NCBI RefSeq assembly: GCF_002573715.1
Contig: NZ_PDHM01000026.1
Span: forward strand, 1-64,000
DNA: 64,000 nt
From: Paenibacillus sp. EZ-K15
GTDB lineage: Bacteria > Bacillota > Bacilli > Paenibacillales > Paenibacillaceae
Reading direction: 5' to 3'
In this document: positions 1 to 8,060 of the stretch, piece by piece
Layout of the letters: each line of letters begins with the position of its first letter
Position numbering within the stretch: position 1 is the first letter of the stretch
The notes under the pieces: generated by a model
What the model was told of the DNA's origin: nothing
What the model saw: only the letters and a program-made list of their open reading frames with translations
The model's database searches: none
Translations under genes and position numbers: made by a program

Positions 1-330
1 CTCCAATAAAGTGTTTGACTTGCTCATTTCTTAACTGACGAGAATTGTTCAATTCTCTATTTCAACGTCCCACCGAAGTGGTCCGTTTTACTCACTCGTT
101 GTTCAGTTTTCAAAGATCAATCTGTGTTTCTTGTTCGTCGTCCGCATCTCAGCGGCGACTTTTATAATATATCATACTCCCTATCAACTTTGCAAGTACT
201 TTTTTTAAAAAAGTTTTTTGAAGTTTGTTTTGAAGTTTGATGGCCGCCGGTTGGCGGCATCACCTTCGAAAAGGAAGCGAAAATTAATTTACCATATACT
301 CAGCCAGTTAGTCAACACTTTTTCGCGAAA
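1..330 (-). promoter_or_regulatory. rRNA operon promoter and 16S leader
   Basis: Read on the minus strand this stretch ends with the usual sequence just before a 16S rRNA gene, so the 16S gene should start immediately left of base 1. A boxA-like antitermination motif (TGATCTTTGAAAACT, 105-119) and a small hairpin (67-82) lie in the leader. A candidate sigma-A promoter is TTGCAA (190-195), an 18-base spacer, and TATATT (166-171), preceded by an A/T-rich tract that could act as an UP element. The match to Bacillales rRNA leaders is from memory. The rRNA gene itself is not in the window. Confidence 0.75.
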
Positions 331-561
331 TTAATGTTTGATTTGCGGAAACTTCCCGTTACGCGCATATTTGGAGAGTTCTTTCTGCGGGGCAAACCGG
401 GCATACATGCGAAACACCGTTTTATATCGGTTAGCTATAGCCTGCCTGATGTTTTGGTCCAATCGTTGGTCGCTCAAATCCAGCAGCATCTCATCCAGTT
501 CTTTTCGCAGTACATAATCAAGCTCTTTGCACTCTTTTTCATTGAATAGCATTCCCAGCAT
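331..561 (-). CDS. small conserved-looking protein of unknown function, 76 aa
   Basis: I do not recognise this protein. It is small, charged and probably helical, with a Glu/Leu/Asp-rich first half and a Lys/Arg-rich end, and no signal peptide or membrane segment. The start is supported by a strong ribosome binding site (AAGGAGGTCC) a few bases upstream. It is the last gene before the rRNA promoter and lies downstream of the SpoIIM-family gene on the same strand, so the two may be co-transcribed. The coding potential seems real because of the good ribosome binding site and the protein-like composition, but the function is open. Confidence 0.7.
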   Translation of the reverse strand: MLGMLFNEKECKELDYVLRKELDEMLLDLSDQRLDQNIRQAIANRYKTVFRMYARFAPQKELSKYARNGKFPQIKH

Positions 562-576
562 GATAGGACCTCCTTA

Positions 577-762
577 TATAGTTAAGCGAACATGTAACGT
601 CACTTCAATCGGATTAAAGCTGCTCTTGCCTATGTAAAGGTGATTAACCGTATTGGCGGGATCTCTAAACCGAATGTATGCTGTCTGCACATTATGATGA
701 ACGCCCTGTCCACGCAGCTCTCTCTTTACTCTGCTAAGCTGCTTTATTAGGTATGCACATTT
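577..762 (-). pseudogene. open frame without a start codon, possible gene remnant
   Basis: Between the SpoIIM-family gene and the small 76-aa gene, one minus-strand frame stays open for 62 codons and ends in TAA at 574-576. Its translation looks protein-like (it contains YIRFRDPANTVNHLYIGKSS and ends in EVTLHVRLTI). An in-frame TGA at 763-765 closes it upstream and there is no ATG. The only alternative starts are a CTG and a GTG (688-690), neither with a good ribosome binding site. It may be the end of a broken gene, a frameshifted gene or a chance frame. I know no family for it. Confidence 0.3.
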
Positions 763-772
763 TCAGGGAAAA

Positions 773-1381
773 TTATGACATCAGCCACAACGTAATTGTA
801 CTTTCGATCATTGCGGCGACGAGCAGCAGCACGACAACCCATACGGAAGCAGTACCCAGCTTGCGCCAAAATCCGCGCCACTCCGCGCCTATCCCGCTTC
901 TGCGCTCGCCCGACGCCGTGACACTTCTTAATACCAGCCCGCCAAAAGCAAGACCATATCCGCAAGCAATCACTATGACCGGGATCTCGATGATCCCATG
1001 AGGCAGCAGCCCTTTCACAATCAGATCAAACAGACTTTCTCCGCTCTCCCCCACGACTTTCACTAAGAAACCAATCACCATACCATTGATGATCAAGAAG
1101 AAGAACGGTATCACACCAAGCAGCAAACCTGAGAACATGACCAACACACTCTTAATGCTGTTGTTAAGAAAGATAAAGACAAAGAAGCTCCATTCCGGAT
1201 GATCGGAGGAACCGAGCTGCTGGCTAATCTCCCCTAATCCTTGAAGCTGGCCTAGAAGGAATTGCTCGAACCCCTCTGAGCTTGCTCCCGCCACAATTCC
1301 GGCTATAAATAAAACCGTTGCCAAGAGCAATGCCTTCCGGATGGATCTTAAATCTCTGAGAAAAATGCTAAAACGTAACAT
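773..1381 (-). CDS. SpoIIM-family integral membrane protein
   Basis: This 202-residue protein belongs to the SpoIIM (stage II sporulation protein M) superfamily. It has an N-terminal membrane segment, a loop, then several hydrophobic helices and a C-terminal helix. Family signs are the NNSIKSVLVMFSGLLLG segment, the ING motif in the third helix region, and the conserved PHGIIEIP motif near residue 127. SpoIIM proper works with SpoIID and SpoIIP in engulfment during sporulation. This may be that protein or a paralogue, since B. subtilis spoIIM lies elsewhere in the genome. It is divergent from pdaB and its ribosome binding site (GGAGGTTACG) is just upstream of the ATG. Confidence 0.75.
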   Translation of the reverse strand: MLRFSIFLRDLRSIRKALLLATVLFIAGIVAGASSEGFEQFLLGQLQGLGEISQQLGSSDHPEWSFFVFIFLNNSIKSVLVMFSGLLLGVIPFFFLIINGMVIGFLVKVVGESGESLFDLIVKGLLPHGIIEIPVIVIACGYGLAFGGLVLRSVTASGERRSGIGAEWRGFWRKLGTASVWVVVLLLVAAMIESTITLWLMS

Positions 1382-1475
1382 TCGTAACCTCCTAAATTGG
1401 TATAACTCACAAGTACGAGCATATGTTGAAAGTAAACAAGCTATTGCACAATGAAGGGAGAGGGGCGCACGTATT

Positions 1476-2279
1476 ATGAATTCTTTTTATGTATTCAACG
1501 GCAGAAAGATTAAGCGGTTTTTCTTTGTCCTTGCCGCGGCGATCTTTGCAATCGGCGTTATTTATGTGGAGAGTGACAACATCTCGGTCTTCTCCGAGAA
1601 CAACCCGTCAGCGATTTACAGCGTGTCTACGGACAAGAAACAAATCGCGTTAACGTTTGACATCAGCTGGGGCGAAAAACGCGCAGAGCCTATTTTACAG
1701 GCCTTAAAAGACAATGGAGTTCAAAAAGCAACCTTCTTTCTATCTGCCCCATGGAGCAAAACGCATCCCGATATTGTGAATGCCATTAAAGAAAACGGGT
1801 ATGAAATCGGGAGCCATGGCTTCAAGCACGATAATTACAGCACACTCACCGATGAGGAAATACGCAAGCAGATTTCTTCGGCACATACTATTTTAACCGC
1901 AATGACCGGACAAGAACCCAAATTAATACGAATGCCTAACGGGGATTTTGACAAAAGAGTGCTCGGTATAGCCCAAAGCCTTAACTACACGGTGATCCAG
2001 TGGGATACCGACTCCAGGGATTGGAAGAATATCGGCGTCGACAAAATTGTGGACCGCGTCGTCTCCAAAGCGCATCCGGGAGACATCGTGCTGATGCACG
2101 CCAGTGACTCTGTGAAACAAACCCATGAAGCACTCCCTCTCATCATCAAGGAACTTCGTAATAAAGGATATGAGTTCGTTACGGTAACCGACCTGCTTCA
2201 ACAGGGCAGCACCCAAGGCACCGAGGTTCGTGATCACGCATCATTGCAGAAGAGCATCGAGGATGCAGGCGGACTATAG
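1476..2279 (+). CDS. pdaB: polysaccharide deacetylase family sporulation protein PdaB
   Basis: A 267-residue NodB-domain protein with an N-terminal membrane anchor or signal (residues 14-30). The domain carries the family motifs: TFDISWG at about 62 (the metal-binding Asp of the usual TFDDG), GSHGFKHDNY with the HxxxH-like metal site at about 113, and a late LMHAS motif near 207. The second Asp of the usual TFDDG is replaced (TFDIS), as in PdaB-type proteins, so catalysis should not be assumed. In B. subtilis pdaB (ybaN) sits in the same place next to kbaA and is needed to keep spores stable. The gene is convergent with kbaA and shares its terminator. A weak sigma-E-like site (ATA and CATATGTT at about 1422) lies upstream. 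Confidence 0.9.
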   Translation: MNSFYVFNGRKIKRFFFVLAAAIFAIGVIYVESDNISVFSENNPSAIYSVSTDKKQIALTFDISWGEKRAEPILQALKDNGVQKATFFLSAPWSKTHPDIVNAIKENGYEIGSHGFKHDNYSTLTDEEIRKQISSAHTILTAMTGQEPKLIRMPNGDFDKRVLGIAQSLNYTVIQWDTDSRDWKNIGVDKIVDRVVSKAHPGDIVLMHASDSVKQTHEALPLIIKELRNKGYEFVTVTDLLQQGSTQGTEVRDHASLQKSIEDAGGL

Positions 2280-2319
2280 ACTCCCGGGAGAAAGGCCCTG
2301 TAATTGAATAATGCTTAAC

Positions 2320-2351
2320 AAAAAAAGAGCTAAGGTGTTAGCTCTTTTTTT
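2320..2351. terminator. bidirectional terminator between pdaB and kbaA
   Basis: A perfect 14-bp inverted repeat (AAAAAAAGAGCTAA, 2320-2333, and its complement, 2338-2351) with A and T runs on both sides can end transcription from both convergent genes. The kbaA stop codon and its last codons are inside the right arm. Confidence 0.9.
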
Positions 2352-2931
2352 CGTCTTGTGTAACTTTATGAAGCGTCAGAATTTGGTATGCATTACAGAT
2401 CAGCAATGGTACCACCATAAAGATCGTGGCATTGCTGACTCCAATTTGCAGTACACCGATAATCTCCACAATGGAAATAGCCATCATAAAGAAGAGGGTC
2501 GGAATCCATGCATTAGCATTTGTACTCTTCACTTTGAGATAAGCAACAACAACGGCAATCACCAAAATGGAAATACCCAAAATCAAATCTTGCTGCAAGC
2601 TAGTGGATCCGCCCACAAAGGTACGGAAGAACATCAGCTCCAGCAAGGCAAGAACAGCCAACACAATCTGAATGTATTGCCAAGTCTTCCTGCGGAATAT
2701 GCCTATCCCCATATAATTCAAAGTCAGGTATGCAAAAAAGCCCATCTGGGAATATACGCTCACCAGTGCCCCAGAGCCCAACAAAATCAGCGGGTATATT
2801 AATAAATCGGCCAATCCCGTGAATTCGATCGCGCCATTAAACAACTGTAGGATCAGACCTACGATTAATGCCGCCACTGCCCCAACGAGCAGCGTTTTCA
2901 AAAACAATTTAGACCACTTTCGTAAGCTCAA
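2338..2931 (-). CDS. kbaA: KinB-signalling pathway activation protein KbaA
   Basis: A 197-residue integral membrane protein with about six hydrophobic helices and a short charged C-terminal tail (DEKKS). In B. subtilis KbaA promotes activity of the KinB sensor kinase, which feeds the Spo0A phosphorelay at the start of sporulation. The call rests on overall sequence style (MSLRKWSKLF start, GFFAYLTLNYMGIGIFRR loop) and on gene order pdaB-kbaA-gerD-salA-cwlD, which matches B. subtilis. Translation starts at TTG, supported by GGGGGTGG just upstream. The gene is convergent with pdaB and divergent from gerD. Confidence 0.88.
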   Translation of the reverse strand: MSLRKWSKLFLKTLLVGAVAALIVGLILQLFNGAIEFTGLADLLIYPLILLGSGALVSVYSQMGFFAYLTLNYMGIGIFRRKTWQYIQIVLAVLALLELMFFRTFVGGSTSLQQDLILGISILVIAVVVAYLKVKSTNANAWIPTLFFMMAISIVEIIGVLQIGVSNATIFMVVPLLICNAYQILTLHKVTQDEKKS

Positions 2932-3035
2932 CTAACTTCCACCCCCACAGATCATTATTTTACCAACGTTCACAATAAAAAACCATTCTGAATCCGACAT
3001 ATTTCTGCAAATCCATCACATACTATGCGAAGAAC

Positions 3036-3150
3036 CGTAAGAAAAACATCTATCGGCGTACTTTCACAGAAGACAAACCCGCATGCAGAGGATGTTTTTC
3101 TTACGATTATCGAATTTGTTCGGCTTCGCTGAAAACTTATAAATTCAATG
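3036..3150 (+). repeat. dispersed intergenic repeat family 1, copy A
   Basis: About 115 bases that recur at 12510-12620 and, inverted, at 55435-55545. The element has a perfect 15-bp inverted repeat (CGTAAGAAAAACATC at 3036-3050, its complement at 3091-3105) enclosing the shared core TACTTTCACAGAAGAC, followed by a conserved tail ending near AAAACTTATAAATTC. It lies just upstream of the gerD ribosome binding site, so it is in the 5' region of gerD. Confidence 0.8.
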
Positions 3151-3176
3151 ATTTTGAAAAAAGGAGGACAACGGTA

Positions 3177-3875
3177 ATGAAATGGCCGTTATTTCGTTTA
3201 TGTATTATCGTCTTCGTTGCTGCCGTGGTGCTTACCGCTTGTGGTACAGAACAAAGTTCGTCCCCGCAGCTCGGATATAAAGAAATCAAATCCATGGTGG
3301 TCGACATTCTGAAAACCGACGAAGGTAAAAAAGCGGTAGAGGAAGCGCTTAGCAGCGGATCCGGTTCCTCCGGCGGGGGCGGCTCGATGGGGATGCGGAT
3401 GATGTCCGCCCAATCGGGGGATCAAATTCGGATGGCTGTAAAGGATACACTGGTGTCGGAGGAGTATAAAAAAGAAATTGAAAAGATTATGACCGATCCG
3501 AAATTCGCTGGTGATTTTGCCAAAGCCATCAATTCCGAGAGCAAGCAGCTGCATATGCAGCTCATCAAGGACCCGACGTATCAAAAATCGATTCAGGATA
3601 TGTTAAAGTCTCCCGATGTAATGAAATCGTTTCTTGAATTGACCAATACCCCGGACTATCGCAAACAGTCCATGACCGTGATGCAGGAAGCTATGCAGAA
3701 TCCGCTATTCCGCATGGAGGTAATGGAACTGCTCAAAACGGTTGTGAAAGACGAACTTCAGCCTAAAGTGGAGAAGAAAAAACAAGACGGAGGGCAAGAA
3801 GAGCAAGGCGGTGGTGGTGACGGTGGCGGCGGTGGCGACGGCGGTGGCGGTAATGAAGAAGGCAGTGGCAGTTAG
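3177..3875 (+). CDS. gerD: spore germination lipoprotein GerD
   Basis: A 232-residue lipoprotein. The signal peptide ends in a lipobox (LTAC, Cys at about residue 22). The middle contains the repeated helical GerD pattern (residues 38-190, many Met, Lys and Asp), interrupted at about 60-75 by a Gly/Ser-rich linker. The C-terminus is a Gly-rich acidic tail with runs of four and five Gly. In B. subtilis GerD clusters the nutrient germinant receptors in the inner spore membrane. The ribosome binding site AAGGAGGACAACGGTA sits before the ATG. It is convergent with salA. The Gly-rich tail appears longer than in the B. subtilis protein as I remember it. Confidence 0.9.
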   Translation: MKWPLFRLCIIVFVAAVVLTACGTEQSSSPQLGYKEIKSMVVDILKTDEGKKAVEEALSSGSGSSGGGGSMGMRMMSAQSGDQIRMAVKDTLVSEEYKKEIEKIMTDPKFAGDFAKAINSESKQLHMQLIKDPTYQKSIQDMLKSPDVMKSFLELTNTPDYRKQSMTVMQEAMQNPLFRMEVMELLKTVVKDELQPKVEKKKQDGGQEEQGGGGDGGGGGDGGGGNEEGSGS

Positions 3876-3892
3876 GCCATTTTTCATAAACA

Positions 3893-3922
3893 AAACAAGC
3901 TCCCTACACAGGGAGCTTGTTT
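3893..3922. terminator. bidirectional terminator between gerD and salA
   Basis: A perfect 13-bp inverted repeat (AAACAAGCTCCCT and its complement) with a four-base loop and short A/T flanks lies between two convergent genes. Confidence 0.9.
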
Positions 3923-3947
3923 CATAATATGGATATATAGACCTCGT

Positions 3948-5042
3948 CTAAACGGATTCCTCAAGCTTGGCTGCAATTCTTGCAGCTATCTCATCGTAGA
4001 TCCCTGCGCTCTCGGTACCTGCCTTATACACAGATGGGGAGAAATCCGGCTCCGAAGGGTGGTTATCCGGCGCTCCTAATGGAAGCTGCGCAAGGAGCTC
4101 GGTATGAAGCGTCTCGGCAAGCTCCCCTCCGCCTCCACGACCAAATACATAATCCTTCTCCCCGCCATGGGAGCAGACATAGTAGGACATATTCTCTACG
4201 ACGCCCAAGATTTCATGATCGGTCTGCAAGGCCATCGCACCCGCTCTGGCAGCAACAAAAGCCGCCGTAGCATGCGGGGTGGTTACAATGATCTCTTTGC
4301 TCTGGGGAATCATCTGATGCACGTCAAGAGCTACGTCCCCTGTTCCTGGCGGCAGGTCCAGCAGCATGTAGTCCAGATCCCCCCAAGCGACATCCGTGAA
4401 GAATTGACGCAGCATTTTGCCAAGCATAGGTCCGCGCCAAATCACCGGACTATTCTCACGGATGAAGAAGCCCATGGACATTACCTTGACACCAAAACGC
4501 TCAACCGGATGGATGACGCCCTCTTCGGTTACGGATGGCCCCTCTTCAATGCCCATCATGTCCGGTACGCTGAAGCCGTAAATATCCGCGTCAATCAAAC
4601 CGACCTTCTTGCCTTGGCGTGCCAAAGCTGCAGCTAGATTCACTGTAACAGTGGATTTACCGACGCCGCCTTTGCCGCTTGCAATCGCAATGAAATGAAC
4701 GCCGGACTGCTCGCTAAGAAGCGTATTCTGCTCCATGCCGGCAGCATGCCCTTTTGTCAGCTTCTCGCGATCGTTAGCTTCCTCCTGGGCTGCTCCGCTA
4801 ACGGCATTGTCTAGAGGACGCATGCGGATATGGATATCCTCCGCCCCCATAGCTTCAAGAATTTCTCTGATCTGCGCTTCCAGGGAAGCGCGTACATCTT
4901 CACTACTGTAAGTCACGGATAATCGGACCGTGCGTTCCTTTACAACAATATCTCGAATACGCTGGAGCTCCATCAGGCTCTTCCCGGTTTCGGGATCGCG
5001 TAAAGGCTGGAGTATCTCCTGGACCGTTTCTCTAGTCAGCAT
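3948..5042 (-). CDS. salA: Mrp/NBP35-family P-loop ATPase (SalA)
   Basis: A 364-residue protein with an N-terminal MIP18/DUF59-type domain (residues 1-80), a linker, and a Mrp/NBP35 ATPase domain from about 110. The deviant Walker A motif SGKGGVGKST is at about 122, followed by DADIYGFSVPDMMG, and a Walker B region LDLPPGTGD at about 229. The family carries iron-sulfur clusters to target proteins. In B. subtilis the member at this locus, SalA (YbaL), regulates scoC and extracellular protease expression. The C-terminal CxxC seen in many Mrp proteins is not obvious here: only one Cys is seen near YYVCSHGG. Gene order next to gerD and cwlD matches B. subtilis. Confidence 0.88.
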   Translation of the reverse strand: MLTRETVQEILQPLRDPETGKSLMELQRIRDIVVKERTVRLSVTYSSEDVRASLEAQIREILEAMGAEDIHIRMRPLDNAVSGAAQEEANDREKLTKGHAAGMEQNTLLSEQSGVHFIAIASGKGGVGKSTVTVNLAAALARQGKKVGLIDADIYGFSVPDMMGIEEGPSVTEEGVIHPVERFGVKVMSMGFFIRENSPVIWRGPMLGKMLRQFFTDVAWGDLDYMLLDLPPGTGDVALDVHQMIPQSKEIIVTTPHATAAFVAARAGAMALQTDHEILGVVENMSYYVCSHGGEKDYVFGRGGGGELAETLHTELLAQLPLGAPDNHPSEPDFSPSVYKAGTESAGIYDEIAARIAAKLEESV

Positions 5043-5106
5043 ATAAGCACCTCTGCTCTATGTAATGGAATAGACAATGTTTCGATATTTCCTGTCCATT
5101 ATACCA

Positions 5107-5880
5107 TTACTCTGCAGCTTGTGACGACTCGCTGGCGGACTCTCCGGAGGTATACCGCAAAATGCCATTATATACGGAAGCTGCGACCTTTCTTTGATAC
5201 TTCTCATCACGCAGCAATTCGGATTCCTCGGGATGGGACAAGAAACCGACCTCTACCAGTGCAGATGGCATGCGTAGGGCTTGAAGCAAAAATATTTTGT
5301 CATCCGTTTTGGCCAGACGCTGCGTATTCTCCAGGTTATGTCTGATTTCAGCCTGAATCAATTCGGCGAGTTTTTTACTCTCCCCGTTATTCGGAGGAAA
5401 AAAGGTCTGCGCCCCTCTCCACCGATTAGATGGAATACTGTTCAGATGCATGCTGATAAACAGATCCGCTTTACTATCCTCGATCATCCGCACACGTTGT
5501 TTGAGGTCTTCCGTTTTACGCTTGGAATACCCCTTTGTGCTTTCTGCAGCCAGGTCGTAGTCTCCTTCTCTTGTCATAATCACGAGCGCACCTGCCTGCT
5601 GCAAATAATCACGCAAATACAAGGTGATGGCCAGGTTTACATCCTTCTCTATAACACCTTGTCGGCTTACCGCCCCGCCATCTGGCCCGCCATGTCCTGC
5701 ATCAAGGGCAATGACTTTACCGGCAAGCGGCAAACTCCAGGTATTCGACGTTTTGGCAGAGGGGATTTCGTATGTCACAACGATAATGAGCAGTGCCAGA
5801 AGCACAACTCCAATCAGGGTCTGCTTGATTCTCTTCAACGATATCCACACCGTAACCTTGTCCGTTCTCCGCCTGGACAT
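5107..5880 (-). CDS. cwlD: spore cortex N-acetylmuramoyl-L-alanine amidase CwlD
   Basis: A 257-residue Amidase_3 enzyme with one N-terminal membrane segment (about residues 22-40). Zinc-site motifs are ALDAGHGGPDGGA (His), EKDVNLAI (Glu), SMHLNS (His) and the catalytic Glu in ALVEVGFLSHPEE. CwlD removes peptide side chains from muramic acid so that muramic delta-lactam can form in the spore cortex, a mark needed for germination. I chose the ATG at 5880 over an ATG seven codons upstream because GAGGTGG (5888-5894) is correctly spaced for it. That binding site lies in the right arm of the preceding sat terminator hairpin. Confidence 0.92.
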   Translation of the reverse strand: MSRRRTDKVTVWISLKRIKQTLIGVVLLALLIIVVTYEIPSAKTSNTWSLPLAGKVIALDAGHGGPDGGAVSRQGVIEKDVNLAITLYLRDYLQQAGALVIMTREGDYDLAAESTKGYSKRKTEDLKQRVRMIEDSKADLFISMHLNSIPSNRWRGAQTFFPPNNGESKKLAELIQAEIRHNLENTQRLAKTDDKIFLLQALRMPSALVEVGFLSHPEESELLRDEKYQRKVAASVYNGILRYTSGESASESSQAAE

Positions 5881-5935
5881 AACAAAACCACCTCGTCCCA
5901 TGAGTTGTTCTACTCCATCATATGGGACAAGGTGG
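5881..5935 (-). terminator. terminator of cysH-sat overlapping the cwlD ribosome binding site
   Basis: On the minus strand, CCACCTTGTCCCATATGA (5918-5935) pairs with TCATGGGACGAGGTGG (5888-5903) with one mismatch and small bulges, followed by TTTTGTT. This looks like an intrinsic terminator for the sulfate genes. Its right arm holds GAGGTGG, the cwlD Shine-Dalgarno sequence, seven bases before the ATG. Confidence 0.7.
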
Positions 5936-5943
5936 CTAATTAT
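5917..5943 (-). promoter_or_regulatory. candidate sigma-E-type sporulation promoter for cwlD
   Basis: On the minus strand ATA (5941-5943) is followed after 16 bases by CATATGAT (5917-5924), which fits six of eight positions of the sigma-E -10 consensus CATACAAT. Start of transcription would fall in the loop of the terminator hairpin, so the resulting mRNA would lack the left arm and leave the cwlD binding site free. This is an inference by eye. Confidence 0.35.
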
Positions 5944-5950
5944 GCCTTGG

Positions 5951-7120
5951 TTATACCGTAATCTGCTCTTTCATCCCTTCGATCAGTACTTGCGCGACTT
6001 CCGGGCGCGTAAATTCCGGTGGCGGGCACTGCCCTTCGCGAAGCAAGCCACGGACCTTCGTACCGGATAAAGTCAGATGATCTTCCTTAGGATGCGGGCA
6101 TGTTTTGCTTGAGGCCATGTTTCCGCAAGTGGTGCAGAAGAAGCTGTGCTCGAAGAACAGCGGGGTAATACCCAACTCTTCTGCAGTGAAATTTTTGAAA
6201 ATTTCCTGTGCCTCATAGGTGCCGTAGTAGTCACCGACTCCTGCGTGATCCCGGCCCACGATAAAATGGGTGCATCCATAGTTTTTACGAACCATGGCAT
6301 GGAATATGGCTTCCCTAGGACCCGCATAACGCATGGCAGCCGGAAATACGCCCAAGAAGGCGCGATCGGCGGGATAGTAGTTCTCCAGCAAGGTCAGATA
6401 GCTCTTCATTCGCACATTGGCAGGAACGTCATCCGATTTGGTCTCTCCTACAAGCGGATTGAGGAATAGTGCATCTACGATTTCCATTGCACTCTTCTGA
6501 ATATATTCATGTGCACGGTGAACCGGATTACGTGTCTGAAAGCCGACAACCGTATTCCAGTCCTTGGCTTTGAACTGTTCACGAGTCTCTGCCGGATCAA
6601 AATAAAACTCGCCAAACCGTTCCGGCTGTGGACGATTCAGTACTTGGATCGGCCCGCCTACATAGGTCGAAGGACGTTCAAAAAGCTTCTTCACGCCTGG
6701 ATGCTCCGGATCATCCGTCTTAAATACTTGAACAGCCTCGACTTGCTGATCCACCTGGTAGACGCTCTCTACATCGATAACGCCATAGACGACACCATCT
6801 TCTTCGCCTACAAGTGCCGCCTTCTCGCCGACGACAAGTTTAGCCGCTGTAAACTCATCAACAGCCAGTGTGACCGGTATGCTCCAGACCGTACCGTCCG
6901 ATAAACGCATAGAGGAAACCACAGACTTGTAATCCTGCTCGTTCAGAAATCCTTGCAATGGCGAAAATGCCCCGACCCCGATCAAATCCAGGTCCGAGAT
7001 GCTCCAAGCGTTTACAGGGATCTTATGAAGAGTGTCGACCTGTTTCAATAGATCTTCACGCTCTGCTCCTTGGGCTACCCGCTGTACCAGCGTACCGCCA
7101 TGAGGGAGTATGGCTGTCAT
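5951..7120 (-). CDS. sat: sulfate adenylyltransferase (ATP sulfurylase)
   Basis: A 389-residue monofunctional ATP sulfurylase, which makes adenylyl sulfate (APS) from ATP and sulfate in the cytoplasm. It has the PUA-like N-terminal domain and the nucleotidyl transferase domain with QTRNPVHRAHE (about 196), GRDHAGVGDYYGTY (about 290) and a zinc-type CTTCGNMASSKTCPH segment (about 328). No APS kinase domain is fused to it. It is the second gene of a cysH-sat unit, 57 bases after cysH, with a ribosome binding site (AAGGAGGAATT) before the ATG. B. subtilis has its sat gene elsewhere, in the cysH operon, so this location is different. Confidence 0.95.
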   Translation of the reverse strand: MTAILPHGGTLVQRVAQGAEREDLLKQVDTLHKIPVNAWSISDLDLIGVGAFSPLQGFLNEQDYKSVVSSMRLSDGTVWSIPVTLAVDEFTAAKLVVGEKAALVGEEDGVVYGVIDVESVYQVDQQVEAVQVFKTDDPEHPGVKKLFERPSTYVGGPIQVLNRPQPERFGEFYFDPAETREQFKAKDWNTVVGFQTRNPVHRAHEYIQKSAMEIVDALFLNPLVGETKSDDVPANVRMKSYLTLLENYYPADRAFLGVFPAAMRYAGPREAIFHAMVRKNYGCTHFIVGRDHAGVGDYYGTYEAQEIFKNFTAEELGITPLFFEHSFFCTTCGNMASSKTCPHPKEDHLTLSGTKVRGLLREGQCPPPEFTRPEVAQVLIEGMKEQITV

Positions 7121-7177
7121 GAATAATTCCTCCTTCTTATGCTGTAACTGTACGATCCTAAGTCAATCATGATTGGT

Positions 7178-7870
7178 TTATTTATGAAGTCCGCATTCCG
7201 TCTTCTCATGGCCTGACCAGCGTCCAGCACGTGGATCTTCTCCTGGCATCACCTGTCGCGTGCAATATTCGCAGCCAATACTCGGATAATTCTGATCATG
7301 CAGCGGGTTGTAGATGATATCGTTAGCTCGAATGTAGTTCCACACATCCTCGCTAGTCCAGCCTGCGATCGGATTGAACTTCACCAACCCGAACTTGGTA
7401 TCGTACTCAATCTTCTTCGAATTAGCTCGGGTAGGCGCTTGATCTCTTCGTATCCCTGTAATCCAAGCCTCATATTGAGACAGAATCCGAGTCAATGGTT
7501 CTACCTTTCGGATGTTGCAGCACTCAGTCGGATTGACGCTCCATAATGCTTCACCATGCTGAGCCGCTTGCTCTTCCGGCGTAAGGAGCGGAGAGACCCG
7601 CACGAATTCCAGGCCATAACGTTCGGCCATACGATCCCGCGTTTCGTATGTTTCTTTGAAATGAAAATCGGTATCCAGATAAAAAATATCCGTCGACGGG
7701 CTAATCTTTTGAATCATATCCACCAATACCACATCTTCTGCTCCAAAGCTGCAAGCAAACGTTATATTGGGAAATGTCTTGATCGCAAATGCGATGACTT
7801 CCTCAGCTGATGCATGCTCAAGCTCTTCTGCTTGCACTCGGATCAAATCCTCTTTCTCCAGCAAATTCAT
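7178..7870 (-). CDS. cysH: iron-sulfur-type APS/PAPS reductase CysH
   Basis: A 230-residue adenylyl sulfate or phosphoadenylyl sulfate reductase that makes sulfite with thioredoxin as donor. The PP-loop motif is FACSFGAED near residue 38. A CC pair (ECCNIRKVEPL, about 116) and CxxC (GCEYCTR, about 200) form the [4Fe-4S] cluster motif that is typical of APS-using reductases and absent in the E. coli PAPS enzyme. The C-terminus ECGLHK holds the catalytic Cys. With sat next to it and no APS kinase in view, direct APS reduction is likely. It is the first gene of the unit, with GGGGGAGGC before the ATG. Confidence 0.93.
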   Translation of the reverse strand: MNLLEKEDLIRVQAEELEHASAEEVIAFAIKTFPNITFACSFGAEDVVLVDMIQKISPSTDIFYLDTDFHFKETYETRDRMAERYGLEFVRVSPLLTPEEQAAQHGEALWSVNPTECCNIRKVEPLTRILSQYEAWITGIRRDQAPTRANSKKIEYDTKFGLVKFNPIAGWTSEDVWNYIRANDIIYNPLHDQNYPSIGCEYCTRQVMPGEDPRAGRWSGHEKTECGLHK

Positions 7871-7937
7871 GATTGGATGCCTCCCCCGATATTAATCCCG
7901 ATAATCCTACTGAAATAATATGAATTAAATACAGTAT

Positions 7938-7967
7938 AAAACATTCCTAATAAATGTCAACCATCAA
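7938..7967 (-). promoter_or_regulatory. sigma-A promoter of cysH-sat
   Basis: On the minus strand TTGACA is followed after 16 bases by TATACT upstream of cysH. TAGGAAT within the spacer resembles half of the CymR/cysteine-regulator boxes known in Bacillales, but this is only a resemblance. No S-box riboswitch, as known before B. subtilis cysH, is seen here. Confidence 0.55.
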
Positions 7968-7983
7968 ATCGATACCATGAAAA

Positions 7984-8017
7984 ACGAAAAAACCCTTCCT
8001 GCATAAGCAGAAAGGGT
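7984..8017 (-). terminator. terminator of the marR-MFS unit
   Basis: ACCCTTTCTGC and GCAGGAAGGGT on the minus strand form an 11-bp stem with a TTAT loop, followed by six T and TCG. Confidence 0.85.
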
Positions 8018-8060
8018 CTTCTTTCTCTTCGATGTCCAAACATTTTGACAAATACCAATC

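Noticed and set aside
2311..2802. Plus-strand frame of 163 codons after pdaB
   Set aside because: It is opposite kbaA, starts at the terminator and encodes a His/Asn/Gln-rich sequence with no family likeness.
7871..8060. S-box (SAM) riboswitch before cysH, as known in B. subtilis
   Set aside because: The leader between promoter and cysH is too short and lacks S-box segments.
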